Assembly: GCF_003672135.1 (NCBI RefSeq)
Contig: NC_039519.1
Location: 1,488,001 to 1,552,000 of the forward strand
Direction of reading: 5' to 3'
Length of the DNA: 64,000 nucleotides
Source of the DNA: Ooceraea biroi
Taxonomy: Eukaryota; Arthropoda; Insecta; Hymenoptera; Formicidae
A program made the position numbers and the translations under genes. Position 1 is the stretch's first letter; each line of letters starts with the position of its first letter. Below, piece after piece: positions 33,101 through 46,893 of this stretch. The notes under the pieces were generated by a model. It did not search any database, was not told the DNA's origin, and saw only the letters and a program-made list of their open reading frames with translations.

Positions 33101-35444
33101 AGAAGTTATTTTTTAATGTCATGATCTTTTTTCTCAAAGATATATTATAGATTGACAAATTTACTTCGTCGGCAAATCGTCACTGCAAAGATTCTCAAAA
33201 GTGTTATTACGGTCAGTTTCCACACGTTGTTCCAGATCGATAAACCAATACATGCCCAATCGCTGCAAACAACAGTGCTCTTCTGCGCGTCAGTTTAAGA
33301 TTTAGACCTATACGCTCGAATAAACAGCGAACATTGCTATAAACGTTTGACATCATCATGATGAAAAACGAAGGAGACGGTAACGACTACATTCTTTCGA
33401 TGTATTTGTTGGCAAGACGCGACACTGTCGATCGGGGCTTAAGATGCCTTTCCTCCAAACATATTTTTCTCGGAAGAGAATTGTCGACATTCGGCTTTAA
33501 TCGTTCGAAAGAAATGGAGAGACGCGCGAGGAGCAAGGAAAAAGGCTTGAATCAAGGAAGTTCGTAATGTCGAGGGCTGTTGGCGGCTGAGAGATCGAGC
33601 TCGAGCCAGAACAGAGAGCGACATTCTTGAAGGACTATTCCATCCGGAAAAGTTAGCTAACTCCAGATAGTATTGCCTTGCTCACACGTGCTAGAAAAAT
33701 TTTACAAATTGATTTTTACATGGCGGATTTTAGTTTCACATTCTTTTTCTTTACGCTACACGCGACGTATTTTAATCATTCATAAGATGACTTGACTATT
33801 AATATGCCATTAGCAGTCTTAGCGTTTTTCCAGCAGCGCAATACAATGCAATCCATCAGGGGATTAACCTAGATGTCCAACTGGGAAAAGAATCTCGAGA
33901 ACGGAGGAAAAAAAAGAAACGAAATAAAATACCATTGTAAATCTTCATCAGCGACCAGAGAGGAAACGCGGAGCACGAAGGAACCGTGCGCTAAAACAAT
34001 ACAAATTATCATACACTTTTGCCGGCTGCAGAACCTTCGCGTGAGTTTAAAAGAGCTGGCCGCGCTATTTAGCAGCAGCGGGGCAAAGGGGTAATACACG
34101 TGGAACATATTGTGACGCATATTTTTGAATGGAATCAGACTGATTCCAGGCAACGCGAGATGACAGACTTCCTGGAGTATTAGGGCCGACTCTGCGAGCG
34201 TTCGTGTTGTTGCGCCCGTATATATCTGCAGCTCCTTTTCCAGGTGGATTATCAAAGTCTTATGCTCTTATCTCAACGAACGCCCGGCGCCAGAGACGCG
34301 AAAGAGATTTCTACGCCGATCGAAGTACAAGCGACTTTTATCCCGAGTCCTTCTCGTTACTTCTTCGGATTGCCTCGTGCAAGATGACCAGCCAGTAGTC
34401 ACGGCAGTAGCCTGGAGGCAGATAAGTAGCGCTGGACGAGGCGGGGTGGGAAATGCGAGTCCAGCTTTAGAAATTTAATGGGCGCGAGCGACAGTATCTG
34501 CGATGCAGCTCGACTTGGAATTTCTTACGAATACTTTGAGATATTCTACTTTCTTCTGTACGACCCGTTGATGGAACGCAAGTTCGGAGATTAATGAGAA
34601 ACTCGACTTTACGAAACAACACGCTCCGTAAATTCACGGACAGTTAGATATACGTAAATCGACATATTCATTTCGTCTCATTTGCTGATTACTAACGTTA
34701 AGCTAATGTATATACATTATCGTATATATTTGATAAGTAGATTAAATCATAGTAGTAAGACATATAATTGAAACAACTAGTAATATTTCGAGTCTCTATT
34801 TGAGGTACTTAAGCTAAGTAACATCATAGAAAACATAAAACTGTCGCGAAATTATTAATCTGATACTAAAAAAACTATGTGAGTAAAGAATGCAATTGTA
34901 AAAAAGTTAGAAGAGCATACATACTAGTAGAAATAGGGCAAAGGAGGAATAAAACGGATTTGAAATTTTACCAATGTAAGCTTGTTCTCGACTGTGACAG
35001 TCTCTGAAGGGCATTCGAAGATCTTCGGAAATAGTGTCCTTTCTATGGACTAGAGATATAAAACTTTAATAAGATATAATTTTATCAGAAAATATAATTT
35101 CTTCAAGAGGAAAAATTAAGGAGAATAAACGTTGTGTGTGAATATACATATTATATATATCAATAAAGTTGCCAGTCAGGTCAACCATAAAGCTTTTATT
35201 TGTTTAAGGAGAATAAATTATGATAAAAATATGAATTTTTATATTTATAATTTACAAAGGTGAAGTATGTACGAGTTTTGAGTTGAACGCATGCCTGAGT
35301 TTGTGGAACAAACTGAGCCGCTAATTTAAAATTTTGATTCAGACGATTGTATCATTAAATTACACTATATAGTTTGTGCTTCGCGTAAAGTTGAATTCTG
35401 GTCGGACAGTTGGATTCTGAATCGTGGCGCTCTATCTACGAGCC
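30126..35444. other. AT-rich DNA without recognised genes, up to the gap
   Basis: About 5.3 kb. Only short reading frames occur on either strand, none with a recognisable domain. No element ends were recognised. It ends at the run of N. Confidence 0.6.
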
Positions 35445-35544
35445 NNNNNNNNNNNNNNNNNNNNNNNNNNNNNNNNNNNNNNNNNNNNNNNNNNNNNNNN
35501 NNNNNNNNNNNNNNNNNNNNNNNNNNNNNNNNNNNNNNNNNNNN
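35445..35544. other. Assembly gap (100 N)
   Basis: Exactly 100 unknown bases, the conventional size for a scaffold gap of unknown length. The sequences on its two sides need not be adjacent in the genome. Confidence 0.99.
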
Positions 35545-38500
35545 TAAGGATTATTGAATTTATTTAATGGAATTTTTATGTTACTGAGGCATTTATTTAA
35601 GTATATAATTATTACGCATTTAATCTTTGTTAATTAATTAAGTTATTATTACAACACCATATACGAACACACTTATATATGTGCATATAACCCATAAAAG
35701 AATTATTGGTTATTAAAGATTTTAGAATTAACTAAAGACTAATATTGTATTGGAATAAATAATTTATACGTTTAATTTAATATTTAAACCCGGCACACCA
35801 ATAGTTGCTTTATTACTAATTTATTAATAACCAAGAATAGACGTGCAAGTACATACACGTGTATATCTATAGATATAGGCATCCCTAATAACTAAAGACA
35901 ATTATTGGTTGAGTGAGATTTTATAAGTTTATTAGAATGGAATCTTTGAAAATAATAATTTAGACGATTAAATTTACATTATTAAAGGCTCATGATACCA
36001 ATATTTGATTTTACAATTAATTCATAATGATTATTATTTCCACTAAGTGCGTTATATTATTAAGTAGACGTATGCAAGGTCTTATAAAATTATGCATAAG
36101 ACACGAGCATTATAAAATACAGTATGTCAAGCGTTATAATTTAAGAATTAAATTTTGAACATTACAGAAATTATTTTGAATATTAATTTGAATAAGACAG
36201 TGACACAACGTTAAGTAACAAAGGAATTAAAATTTAATTTACAACGGAATATTATTTCATAATGACTAATTATAAAGACGGACTTCGTCGGCCACCTTAT
36301 TGAAATAATAATCAAAGACCGCTGTCTTAATCAAAGGTGAATAGATATCGCGAGCAAGACATATCGGCAGGAAAGTTGCAGCTGCCATTTGATCGCGAGA
36401 AACTTCGGTTGATTAAAAGCTAACAGGATGAGCGATAATTCGCTATTGAGAACTATCTGTTGAACTTACGCGTCAAAATACGTTTATCTTTGTAAAGCGT
36501 TGAGCTCACCGTTGAGTTCATCGTCCACTAGACGCAACCGTGAAGACCAATCCCACCACTTAAGTTTTCGTCCCACATAAGAAGCTTCGAAAACGAAGAA
36601 CCAATGAGTTAAGTGCGCAGAGTCTCCCTACTATTTTTAGTTTTTGCTTTAACCGTAGCGTCCCCACTTATTGTAATCCCTTCTCGAGCTACAGGGACCC
36701 TGTCCCCCACGCATCATAATTTTCAAGTATATAACGTGGGTGCAAGCAGCCAGAGAATCGGGGGTGACTAGACATTATAATATTATTACTTTTACATCTT
36801 TTTCATTACGAACTACTATTGGGAGTCGCTAGCTAGCGTAAATTCGCCTAACTAAGCGTAAAATATAACGTAGAGGCCAGTGAAGTTCGAGTTATACCGA
36901 AGTCTGATTGACTTATTCTTGCTGCTACATCATCAAGTGCTTCCTGACCTGAGGGGTTAGATTTGTGTGAACGCTTGGAGTAAGATTTATTAATTAATTT
37001 TATACTCGCTGCCTCTTATGAACTTATACTTGTACTCCATATACATACTACCACATTTTGACAGATTTATAAAAGCTTCAATACATTATTACACTTACAA
37101 GTACTTAAATTTGTTGATTTATTAATTAGTTGTGAAACAATTACTGGCCTGCAGGGTTCAGATTTATATGACATTGCGAATAAAATATTTTCAAGTTAAA
37201 CAACCATATATTCATATTGAAAAAAATTTTTTAAAATCCAACTTCTATATTACACTTGATTGTAGTAAATAAACTTGTGATTAATTTGATTGTTCATTAA
37301 ATATTACCCTTCAATTATTATTGTTTAATCATTGAGAATAATGTTAATGGTACAACAGTTGCAATTAACCATAATTTATAACTTAACTTTCGTTCAGAAT
37401 CGCTCGCCAGCGAAATCGCAGGCGAAGCGTTCATCCTATATTGAATATATAGGTACATGAATGCATTAATTATTCAATTTTATTTGTGCGAGGCATACCC
37501 ATTTATTTTCAATTATATTAAAAGGCGGTTAATTTCGCTTTTTCCCTTGAATACCATTAACAGCGACATCATTCGCTTGATTTATCCTTTTTGAAAACAT
37601 TCGAGGGCAACATGTTCGCCTCCATAACCTGTCATATTACCACGGCGTTGTATAGCCGCCATTTTCTCATCCTTTAGCTCGGTATACGAAATATATGCCT
37701 CATTACACAATTAAGTCGTATTTAATATTTAAGTGAATTAAAATCAAATCATACCATTATTTGAAGGATAATTCGCATTATAAACATTAATTTAACATTT
37801 TGCATTACAAGTTTATTACATGTTGTGTATTTAAATTCAAGTGAGCACGGTAAAAAGTTCGGACTCACCACTAGCTGACAAAGTACGACTTACGCTAGTG
37901 ACAATTTACGCTTAGTGACAATTACGCTAGTGACAATATTAAGAATTGCTGACTTACCATAAGCAGTGCCACGGTGAATTAATATTATTTATGGTTACAG
38001 TATATCACTAACAAGATTTTAAGTTAATAAATGCGTTAATTTTCGTTTATTGCTATTGTTAAGCACGAACATAGGATTCATTCGTCTACCAATTCCTTAT
38101 GTATACTAAACCGGGTCCTGTGCCATTTCATTTATAATTTCCACCTGATACATTTAATTTGCGTCACAGGAGGTATATCTTATTGAATTAACGAATAAAA
38201 GCATTACGAAATTATAGAAATAACAGTTAATAACGAATTAGAATCTATATTAATTTGTTTAAATCATTATTTTATTCTTCAAACTCCATCACCGTGTATG
38301 AGCAATAAAAGTGCTCGTCTCCTTACCTTGTGTTAAACATTCCACTTATAAAGAAAGGCAGTAACCTGCCTACTTTTCTTTTGAGATATTTTATTTTTAT
38401 TCAATCCTTTCCATATGAGCATTATTATTGGCTCATCCTTCCCTTTCCTTTCTCTTCATTTTTCCCATTAGTAGAGCGAAGTGACCGCAACTTATTATCC

Positions 38501-39210
38501 ATATTATACCACTGTATACACTACACAGCGACATAAACGCTACGATTTCCTTTTCCAATATTTTCCTATTCTTATTAACCATAATTTGTTGAAGATTAAA
38601 AGAGATAATAATTTAAATTCATTTTTTATTTATTAATATAATAGAGAGATATCAAGTTCAGTCAATATTTGATCAAATATTTTCCTTTTGGACATACGAT
38701 TTTCATCACCGTAAGAGGTTATCGCAAGCTCTCTCCATTCCCGGGTAAAGTCGGTGTATGCAGCTGACCCATTAATCAAAAGAGAGCACCTAAATCAAAT
38801 CACCTGAGGGATAGATTTGGACAGGTACCTGATCGTCTACCATTCTCACTTCCCCGGACGTGACACAGTCAATCCTGAGTATTTATAATCGCTACGTTAA
38901 GAATCGTGGACGTTTCCGTTTCCTATTTCTGGTTCAGACTTCACGTACGTATGTTCGCACAGTACACATGCAAAGGCGATTTTGTTCCCTCAAAGCTGCT
39001 ATCACATATGCCATGATTTATTTATTATGAATTAAAAATGATTTTAAAAATACATGGGAAATTGTTTTATTTTACGATAAAGATATAACATCGAAATACT
39101 AAAAAAAAATTATTAAAAAATTATTTTAAAAAATTATTAAAAAATGTGATACATAGAAATGTTTTATTTCACGAAAAGACATAAATTGCAAGCACATTCA
39201 CTCGATTACG

Positions 39211-39500
39211 GACGACGATGACGTTGCACCACGTTCGGATGACGACGACAACAACGACGACGACGTTGCACACATCGACGACGGGACAACGACGACCATG
39301 ACTTTGCCACCACGTCGACTACGACGACAACGACGACCATACGTTTGTCACCACGCGACGACGACGACAACGACGACCATGACGTTGCACCACGTCGACG
39401 ACGACGACAAACAAATGACGACGACGTTGCCCACTACATCGACGACACAACGATGACGATGACGTGCATCACGTCAAACGACGACGACGATGACGTGCAC
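39211..39500. repeat. GACGAC-rich minisatellite, left arm
   Basis: Imperfect tandem units of about 45-50 bases built from GACGACGACAACGACGACC plus a TTGCACCACGTC spacer. The reverse-complement tract lies at 40440-40800. Predicted translations are low complexity and are not genes. Confidence 0.85.
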
Positions 39501-40439
39501 CCACGTTCATATTAGTTAGTGTAGAAAGGATGACTTACAATACCACGGAATTACATTGCATAACGTCGAGCGCTACCACATTCATGCATAAAATTATAAA
39601 ACTCGTTAAAAATAATTCTATGTGAATAGTACAGAGGTTATATGTTAAAGTTATAATAAAAATAATTATAAATCACATAGAGAAATTTTGTTAGCAAAAC
39701 AGAAAAAAGTATAAAATATATGAAAAATAATTTAACTGACTATAACAAAGTCAAAAGATTTCTTCTTAATAATAATACTTATTACAAAATTGCATCGAAC
39801 GAGTACGTCGTTAGCATGACAAAATAATTATAATCGCTATATAATATATTAAACCAAATACCACTCAATCACTCAACACCTAGCAGAGAATTGATTTTAG
39901 ATTTAAATATATTCGATATATTAAATATTATTTATCTTCAAATACAATATATTTTCGAATTGTAGTCGAACAAAATTTTAGATTTCGACTATATGAGAGT
40001 TACTTGGTGCAACTGAATATTTTATTAAGTATAAGTGTTCACCTTAAATACATATTCTTTAAATTAAAAATCATTTCTCTGAGTGTGAGTGAGTGAGTGG
40101 TATTTGGCTTATATATATATATATAGATTATCAATTATTTTGCATGCTAACACGTACATCGTTCTGATGCAATTTGTAATAAGTTTTATTAAGAATAATC
40201 TTTTGACTTTTATATAATCTAAATTATTTTTATATATTTTATACTTTTTTCTGTTTTGCTAACAAAATTTCTCTATGTGATTTATAATATTTTTTATTAT
40301 AACTTTAACAATATAACTTTACTTTCACATAAATTATTTTTACGAGTTTTATAATTTTATGCAATGAATGTGGTAGCGCTCGACGTTATGCAATGAAATT
40401 CGTGGTATTGGTACAGTCAATCCTTTCTCACTAACTAAT

Positions 40440-40800
40440 ATGACGTGGTGCAACGTCATCGTCGTCGTCGTTGACGTGATGCAACGTCATCGTCATCGTT
40501 GTCGTCGTCGATGTAGTGCAACGTCGTCGTCATTGTTGTCGTCGTCGTCGACGTGGTGCAACGTCATGGTCGTCGTTGTCGTCGTCGTCGACGTGGTGGT
40601 TGGCACGTCATGGTGGGTCGGTCGTGTGTTGTCGTCGTTGTCGTCGTATCGTGTGGTTGCAACGTCGTGTCATTTTGTCGTTTGGTACGTCATCACTGTC
40701 ATAAGTCATGTCGTCGTTGTCGTCGTCGATGTGGTGCAACGTCGTCGTCGTTGTTGTCGTCGTCATCGACGTGGTGCAACGTCATCGTCGTCGTAATCGA
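40440..40800. repeat. GTCGTC-rich minisatellite, right arm
   Basis: Reverse-complement counterpart of the tract at 39211-39500, with repeated GTGGTGCAACGTCATCGTCG units. It is somewhat longer and contains a diverged stretch near 40610-40710. Confidence 0.85.
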
Positions 40801-43800
40801 TGATGTTGCTTGCAATTTATGTCTTTATCGTGAAATAAAACATTTCCTATGTATCACATTTTTAATAATTTTTAAATAATTTTTAATAATTTTTTATAGT
40901 ATTTGCGATTTATATCTTTATCGTAAAATAAAACATTTCCCATGTATTATTAAAATCATTTTTAATTCATAATAAATTAAATCATGCATATGTGAATAGC
41001 AGCTTGAGGGACAAAATCGCTTTGCATGTGTATGTGCGAACATACGTACGTGAGTCTGAACCAGAATACGGAAAACGGAACGTCACGATTCTAACGTACG
41101 ATTATAATATCTCAGGATTGACTGTGTCACGTCCGGGGAAGTGAGAATGTAGACGATCAGGTACCTGTCCCAAATCTATCCCTCAGGTGATTTGATTTCA
41201 GGTGCTCTCTTTTGATTATGGGTCAATCTGCATACACCGACTTTACCCGGGAATGGAGAGAGCTTGCGATTAACTCTTACGGTGATGAAATCGTGATTGT
41301 CAAAAGGAAAATATTGTGATCAATATTGACTGTAACTTGATATCTCTCTATTATTTAATAAATAAAAAATGAATTTAAATTATTATCTCTTTTAATTCTT
41401 CAACAAAATTATGGTATAAGAATAGGAAAATATTGGAAAAGGAAATCGTAGCGTTATGTCGCTGTGTAGTGTATGACAGTGGTATAATATGGAAATAAGG
41501 GCGTCACTTCGCTCTTACTAATGGAAAAATGAAAAGGATGAGCAATAATAATGCTCATATGCAAAGGATTGAATAAAATAAAATATCTCAAAAGAAAAGT
41601 AGGCAGGTTACCATGCCTTTCTTTATAAGTGGAATGTAACACAAAGTAAGGAGACGAGCACTTTTATGCTCATACACGGTGATGGAGTTGAAGAATAAAA
41701 TAATGATTTAAAACAAATTAATATAGATTCTAATTCGTTATTAACTGTTATTCATAATTTCGTAATGCTTTATTCGTTAATTCAATAAGATATACCTCCT
41801 GTGACCAAACTAAATGTATCAGGTGGAATATATAATGAAATGGTCAGACGTAGTATACATAAGGAATTGGTAGACGAATGAATCTATGTTCGTGCTTAAC
41901 AATACAATAAACGAAAATTACGCAATTTATTAAACTTAAATCTTGTTAGTGATATACTGTAACCATAATTAAAATTATTAATTCACCGTGCACTGCCTTA
42001 TGGTAAGTCAGCAATTCCTTAATATTGTCACTAGCGTAATTGTCACTAGCGTAAGTCGTACTATTGTCACTAGTGTGAGTCGAACTTTTTACCGTGCTCA
42101 CTTGATTTAAATACACAACTGTAATAAACTTGTAATGCAAATGTTAAATTAATGTTTATAATCGAATTATCCTTCAAATAATGGTATGATTTGATTTTAA
42201 TTCACTTAAATATTAAATACGACTTAATTGTGTAATGAGGCATATATGTTCGTATACCGAGCTAAAGGATGAGAAAATGGCGGCTATACACGCCGTGGTA
42301 TATGACAGGTATGGAGGCGAATGTTCGCCCTCGAATGTTTTCAAAGGATAAATCACAGCGAATGATGTCGCTGTTAATGGTATTCAAAGGAAAAAAGCGA
42401 ATTAACGCTTTTAATATAATTGAAATAAATGGGTATGCCTCGCACAAATAAATTGAAATAATTAATGCATTCATGTACTATATATTCAATATAGGATGAC
42501 GCTTCGCTGCGAATTTACGCTGGCGAGCGATTCTGAACGAAAGTTAAAGTTAAATTATGGTTAATTGCAACTGTTGTACCATTAACATTATTCTCAATGA
42601 TTAAACAATAATAATTGAAGGGTATATTTAATGAACAATCAAATTAATCAAAAGTTTATTACTACAATCAAGTGTAATATAGAAGTTGGTTACAATATGA
42701 ATATATGTGTTACTTGAAATAATTTTATTCGCAAATGTCATATAAATCTGAACCCTCAGGCCAGTAATTGTTTCACAACTAATTATAAATCAAAAATATT
42801 AAGTACTTGTAAGTGTAATAATGTATTGAAGCTTTATAAATCTGTCAAAATGTGTAGTATGTATATGGAGTACAAGTATAACGTTCCATAAGAGCAGCGA
42901 GTATAAAATAATTAAATAAATCTACTCACAAGCGTTCACACAAATCTAACCCTCAGGTCAGGAAGCACTTGATGATGTAGCAGCAAAAGAATAAGTCAAT
43001 CAGACTTCGGTAATAACTCGAACTTCACTGGCTCTACGTTATATTTTACGCTTAGTTAGCGAATTTACGCTAGCTAGCGACTCCAATAGTAGTCGTAATG
43101 AAAAGATGTAAAGTAATAATAATTATAATGTCTAGTCCACCCCCGATTCTCTGGCTGCTGCACCACGTTATATACTTGAAAATTATGATGCGTGGGGACA
43201 GGGTCCCTGTAGCTCGAGAAGGGATTACAATAAGTGGGGACGCTACGGTTAAAGCAAAAACTAAAATAGTAGGGAGACTCTGCCCACTTAACTCATTGGT
43301 TCTTCGTTTTCGAAGCTTCTTATGGTGGGATCGAAAACTTAAGTGGTGGGATTGGTCTCACGGTGCGTCTAGTGGGGACGATGAACTCAACGGTGAGCTC
43401 AACGCTTACAAAAGATAAACGTATTTTGACGCGTAAGTTCAACATGAAGTTCTCAATACAGAATTATCGCTCATCTGTTATGCTTTTTAATCAACCGAAG
43501 TTTCTCCGAATCAAATGGCAGCTGCAACTTCCTGCCGATATGTCTTGCTCGCGATATCTATTCAACCTTTGATTAAGACAGCGGTCTTGGATTATTATTT
43601 CAATAAGGTGCCGACAAGTCACCGTCTTTTATAATTAGTCATTATGAAATAATATTCCGTTGTAAATTTAAATCTTTATTCCTTTGTTACTTAACGTTGT
43701 GTTCACTGTCTTATTCAAATTAATATTCAAATAATTCTGTAATGTTCACAAATTTAATTCTTAAAATTATAACGCTTGACATATGTATTTTATATGCTCG

Positions 43801-44356
43801 TAGTCTTATGCATAAATTATTATAAGACCTTGCATACGTCTACTTAATAATATAACGCACTTAGTGAAATAATAATCATTATGAATTATTGTAAAATCAA
43901 ATATTGGTATCATGAGCCTTTAATAATGTAATTAAATCGTCTAAAATTATTATTTCAAGATTCCATTCTAATAAACTTATAAAATCTCACTCAACCAATA
44001 ATTGTCTTATAGTTATAGGGATGCCTATATATATAGATATACACGTGTATGTACTTGCACGTCTATTCTTTGGTTATTATAAAATTAGTAATAAAGCAAC
44101 TATTGGTGTGCCGGGTTTAATATTATAATTAAACCGTATAAAATTATTATTCCAATACAATATTAGTCTTAGTTAATTCATAAAATCTTAAATAACCAAT
44201 AATTCTTTTATGGGTTATATGCACATATATAAGTGTGTTCGTATATGGTGTTGTTAATATACTTAATTATTAACAGATTAAATGCGTAATAATTATATAC
44301 TTAAATTAATGCTCAGTAACATAAAATATTCCATTAAATAAATTCAATAATCCTTA

Positions 44357-46300
44357 CTATGAATGTAATACCATGTGTAATATACTTTTATTCATAATTA
44401 ATTAACGATTTATTTTTTTCTTAATATTTTTGGGTTAAACACCTTATTTCCGTTTATATTAAATTGTTCACTAATTGATTTTGACTTTAATTGTTTTTAA
44501 CTTTGTAACTTCTAAACTATTAATCTTTCATTAAAACTTTCTACACTATAAATATTGAAAAATAACACTGATTTGTTTAACAAATAGTGACTTTGCAATT
44601 TTTGTGGTTTCTCAATGATCCCGTGGTGCGATAAGAAAAATTTCATCATAGGTACCATCAACCTAGCTAAAAATGATGATTCCTAAAAGTTGTTGGTCAC
44701 TTTCGTAAAAATGATTATTTTCAAAATCTGAGGTCCCAATTAGTTTCCTCTTATGACCTAGATGCTTTAATATAATTATAACAAATTATTTCCTTACGGT
44801 TCAAATTTTAGACCCAAAAAATTTAGTAAAATTTTATTGCAATTTCGTAACTTTAAATACGTACTTCTTTTTGACTAAGATTGTAGACAAATATTCTTCA
44901 TTCTTTTACTCATAAAATGTTTCTCCTTTTATGTTAATAAAATAATCTTTAATTTTTAATACGATAAATCACTTCAAATGTGGTAATACAATTTACTACA
45001 CTCACAAAAACTATTTCAGTGTATAATAAAATTAATTCCAAAATTTTCTCCTTTAATTGTTATTAATGACAACTTATGACCTTGTACAACAATCAACACC
45101 AAATGTCTCCGTAAATTATAATAACTATCAAAGCTACACCGTCACTTAATCAAACTCAATTCCGCCGGCATTATTTTTACTCTTGTCTTAAATAACTAAT
45201 TGATTTTTCCCGTTTTTATATAATAACCGACCCTATTGGTTTTAACGAAAATTACCTACGTGCAAAGGACTTTACTATAGTAGTAAAATCCATTTCAAAT
45301 CCATTTGTTTCTTTGTTATAAAAAATAATTAAATATTTTATCCTGTCAATAACCCAAATGTATTAAGCCAAATTTGTAATACTTATCAATGGCTATATAA
45401 CCATATAATAAGATATATTTCCAAACCAATTCTTTCAATTAGTACAACTCACATTAATACTTTCTATATAATAAACAATATTAAGTAGCTCAATGGTTTT
45501 GCTACACCTACAAAAACCTTCATGGTATTACATTACAAACGATCTTCAATATTACCAATCTCGTAATATTATATTATAAATCTATCAAATTATTAATGAT
45601 AAATGTTTCAAACTTATTTTTTTTTTTAACTGCTTGAACATATAAAAGTGTTTTTATATATTTTACTGAGTTTATGTATGTTTTTGTGTTTTTATGTTTC
45701 AGACAATATATATATATATATATACGTAACTAAATTAATTAAATAAATCTATCATAAAGCATAATAACTAAGTTATACATATATATTGTTTTTGTGCTTT
45801 TAATATTTTCTTTTCCCTTTATATATGTTAATATTATTACTTCATATATTTTTATATTAAAACTAGTATCAAGCTAAAGCTTTTAACATAATAAATGTGT
45901 CGGTTAGGTTGCTAAGTAAATAATATTCTTGGTTAGGTTAATAACAGACTACTGTACGTAAGCCTGTGGTTAATAATAAGTAGTGAAGCAAAAATGGTAA
46001 TTATTGATGGCGCTCAAAAATAACTATCAGCGGTTATACATTAATAATTAATATTGCAAATAAAAAAATTAAAAATGGGTGTGAGGTGGACGTCAGGACG
46101 TCACAATATAAATCGGAAGGATGTACAAATTTATCGGCCTGGCCTCCAACATCTGTTACGATGAAATATATGAAACTTGACTTGTGTGATTCTGATACAT
46201 TCGTACTTCTACCATTGTTGCATAACTAATGCGTACATAATGTATGCACATCTGTTCACATGGCCTGTTGGTATGTACATTGCATGTATTTGTATATGTG
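44357..46300. other. Very AT-rich noncoding DNA
   Basis: No gene recognised. It contains a (TA)n run at about 45707-45724 and T-rich tracts. This is the first sequence after the right arm of the palindrome and is not mirrored elsewhere in the window. Confidence 0.6.
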
Positions 46301-46309
46301 TGTAACCTT

Positions 46310-46555
46310 TCAGATGTATGATATTAAATTTGCACGAGATGGCTCTCCTAAAAACGTACATTCCATTTGGTACAATTTGAAGACGGGATGCAAGTAGTGC
46401 CTGATGATTGGATACAAAATGATACAAACGAATGTTGGTATCCAAATTTTAAAACAGATAAAGATATAAATAAAGCAATAAAAAAGCGACAGACACCTCA
46501 AGATGGTTGGCTATCATATCCAATTAAACGAATGTTTGATGTATATGTATAGTAA
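46310..46555 (+). pseudogene. Coding-like remnant, possibly transposon-associated
   Basis: The plus frame around 46361-46552 reads VQFEDGMQVVPDDWI, then CWYPNF and GWLSYPIKRMFDVYV before a stop. The composition looks protein-like rather than random, and it resembles short domains that accompany transposase-derived proteins in insects (from memory, not verified). The frame is closed by a stop just upstream, so it may be a single exon or a fragment. It lies about 340 bases from the minus-strand transposase-like gene. Confidence 0.35.
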
Positions 46556-46893
46556 GTAAATGTATCATAAGAGTTTTGTTGTCTATGTGTAAATAGTAGT
46601 AATAGTAATAGTGTAATAGTAATTTGCTAATTATTGTGGTAAACATATTGTCATGTTATTGTTTATAAAGATTATTAGATATTTCATATTTTGATAGAAT
46701 CCTATAGTGAAGCACGCAATAAATTAAAAAGGTAATTATGCATTATAAGGGAGCCAGCCCCGATGACCTTGACCTTGACATATGTTATAGAGGTCACCCT
46801 CCTGAATGACCTTCAGAAGGTTTTAGCCGGCGGTCATTGTTTATTAAAAAATTAATAAACACAGAAGTGTAATAATTTTGCACAAATTTTTAG

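Larger units (their letters stand above)
35545..44356. repeat. Giant inverted repeat (about 4.3 kb arms) starting at the gap
   Basis: The first bases after the gap (TAAGGATTATTGAATT) are the exact reverse complement of 44341-44356, and the match continues inward to about 39876/40084, with weaker symmetry to a centre near 39950. Sampled arm segments (36680-36930 against 43000-43250) differ by about a dozen one-base indels, mostly in homopolymers, and no substitution. No protein-coding frame is recognisable in either arm. Near the centre both arms carry a GAC/GTC-rich minisatellite and a block related to the foldback at 59825-60477. Confidence 0.9.

Noticed and set aside
39211..40800. CRISPR-like array at the regularly spaced GACGAC units
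   Set aside because: Units have no unique spacers, vary by slippage, and the genome is eukaryotic.
40440..40879. Overlapping Val/Arg-rich reading frames at the palindrome centre
   Set aside because: They are translations of the GTCGTC minisatellite and change phase with every unit indel.
45898..45945. GGTTAGGTT occurrences as interstitial telomere repeats
   Set aside because: Single imperfect units separated by unrelated AT-rich sequence do not form an array.
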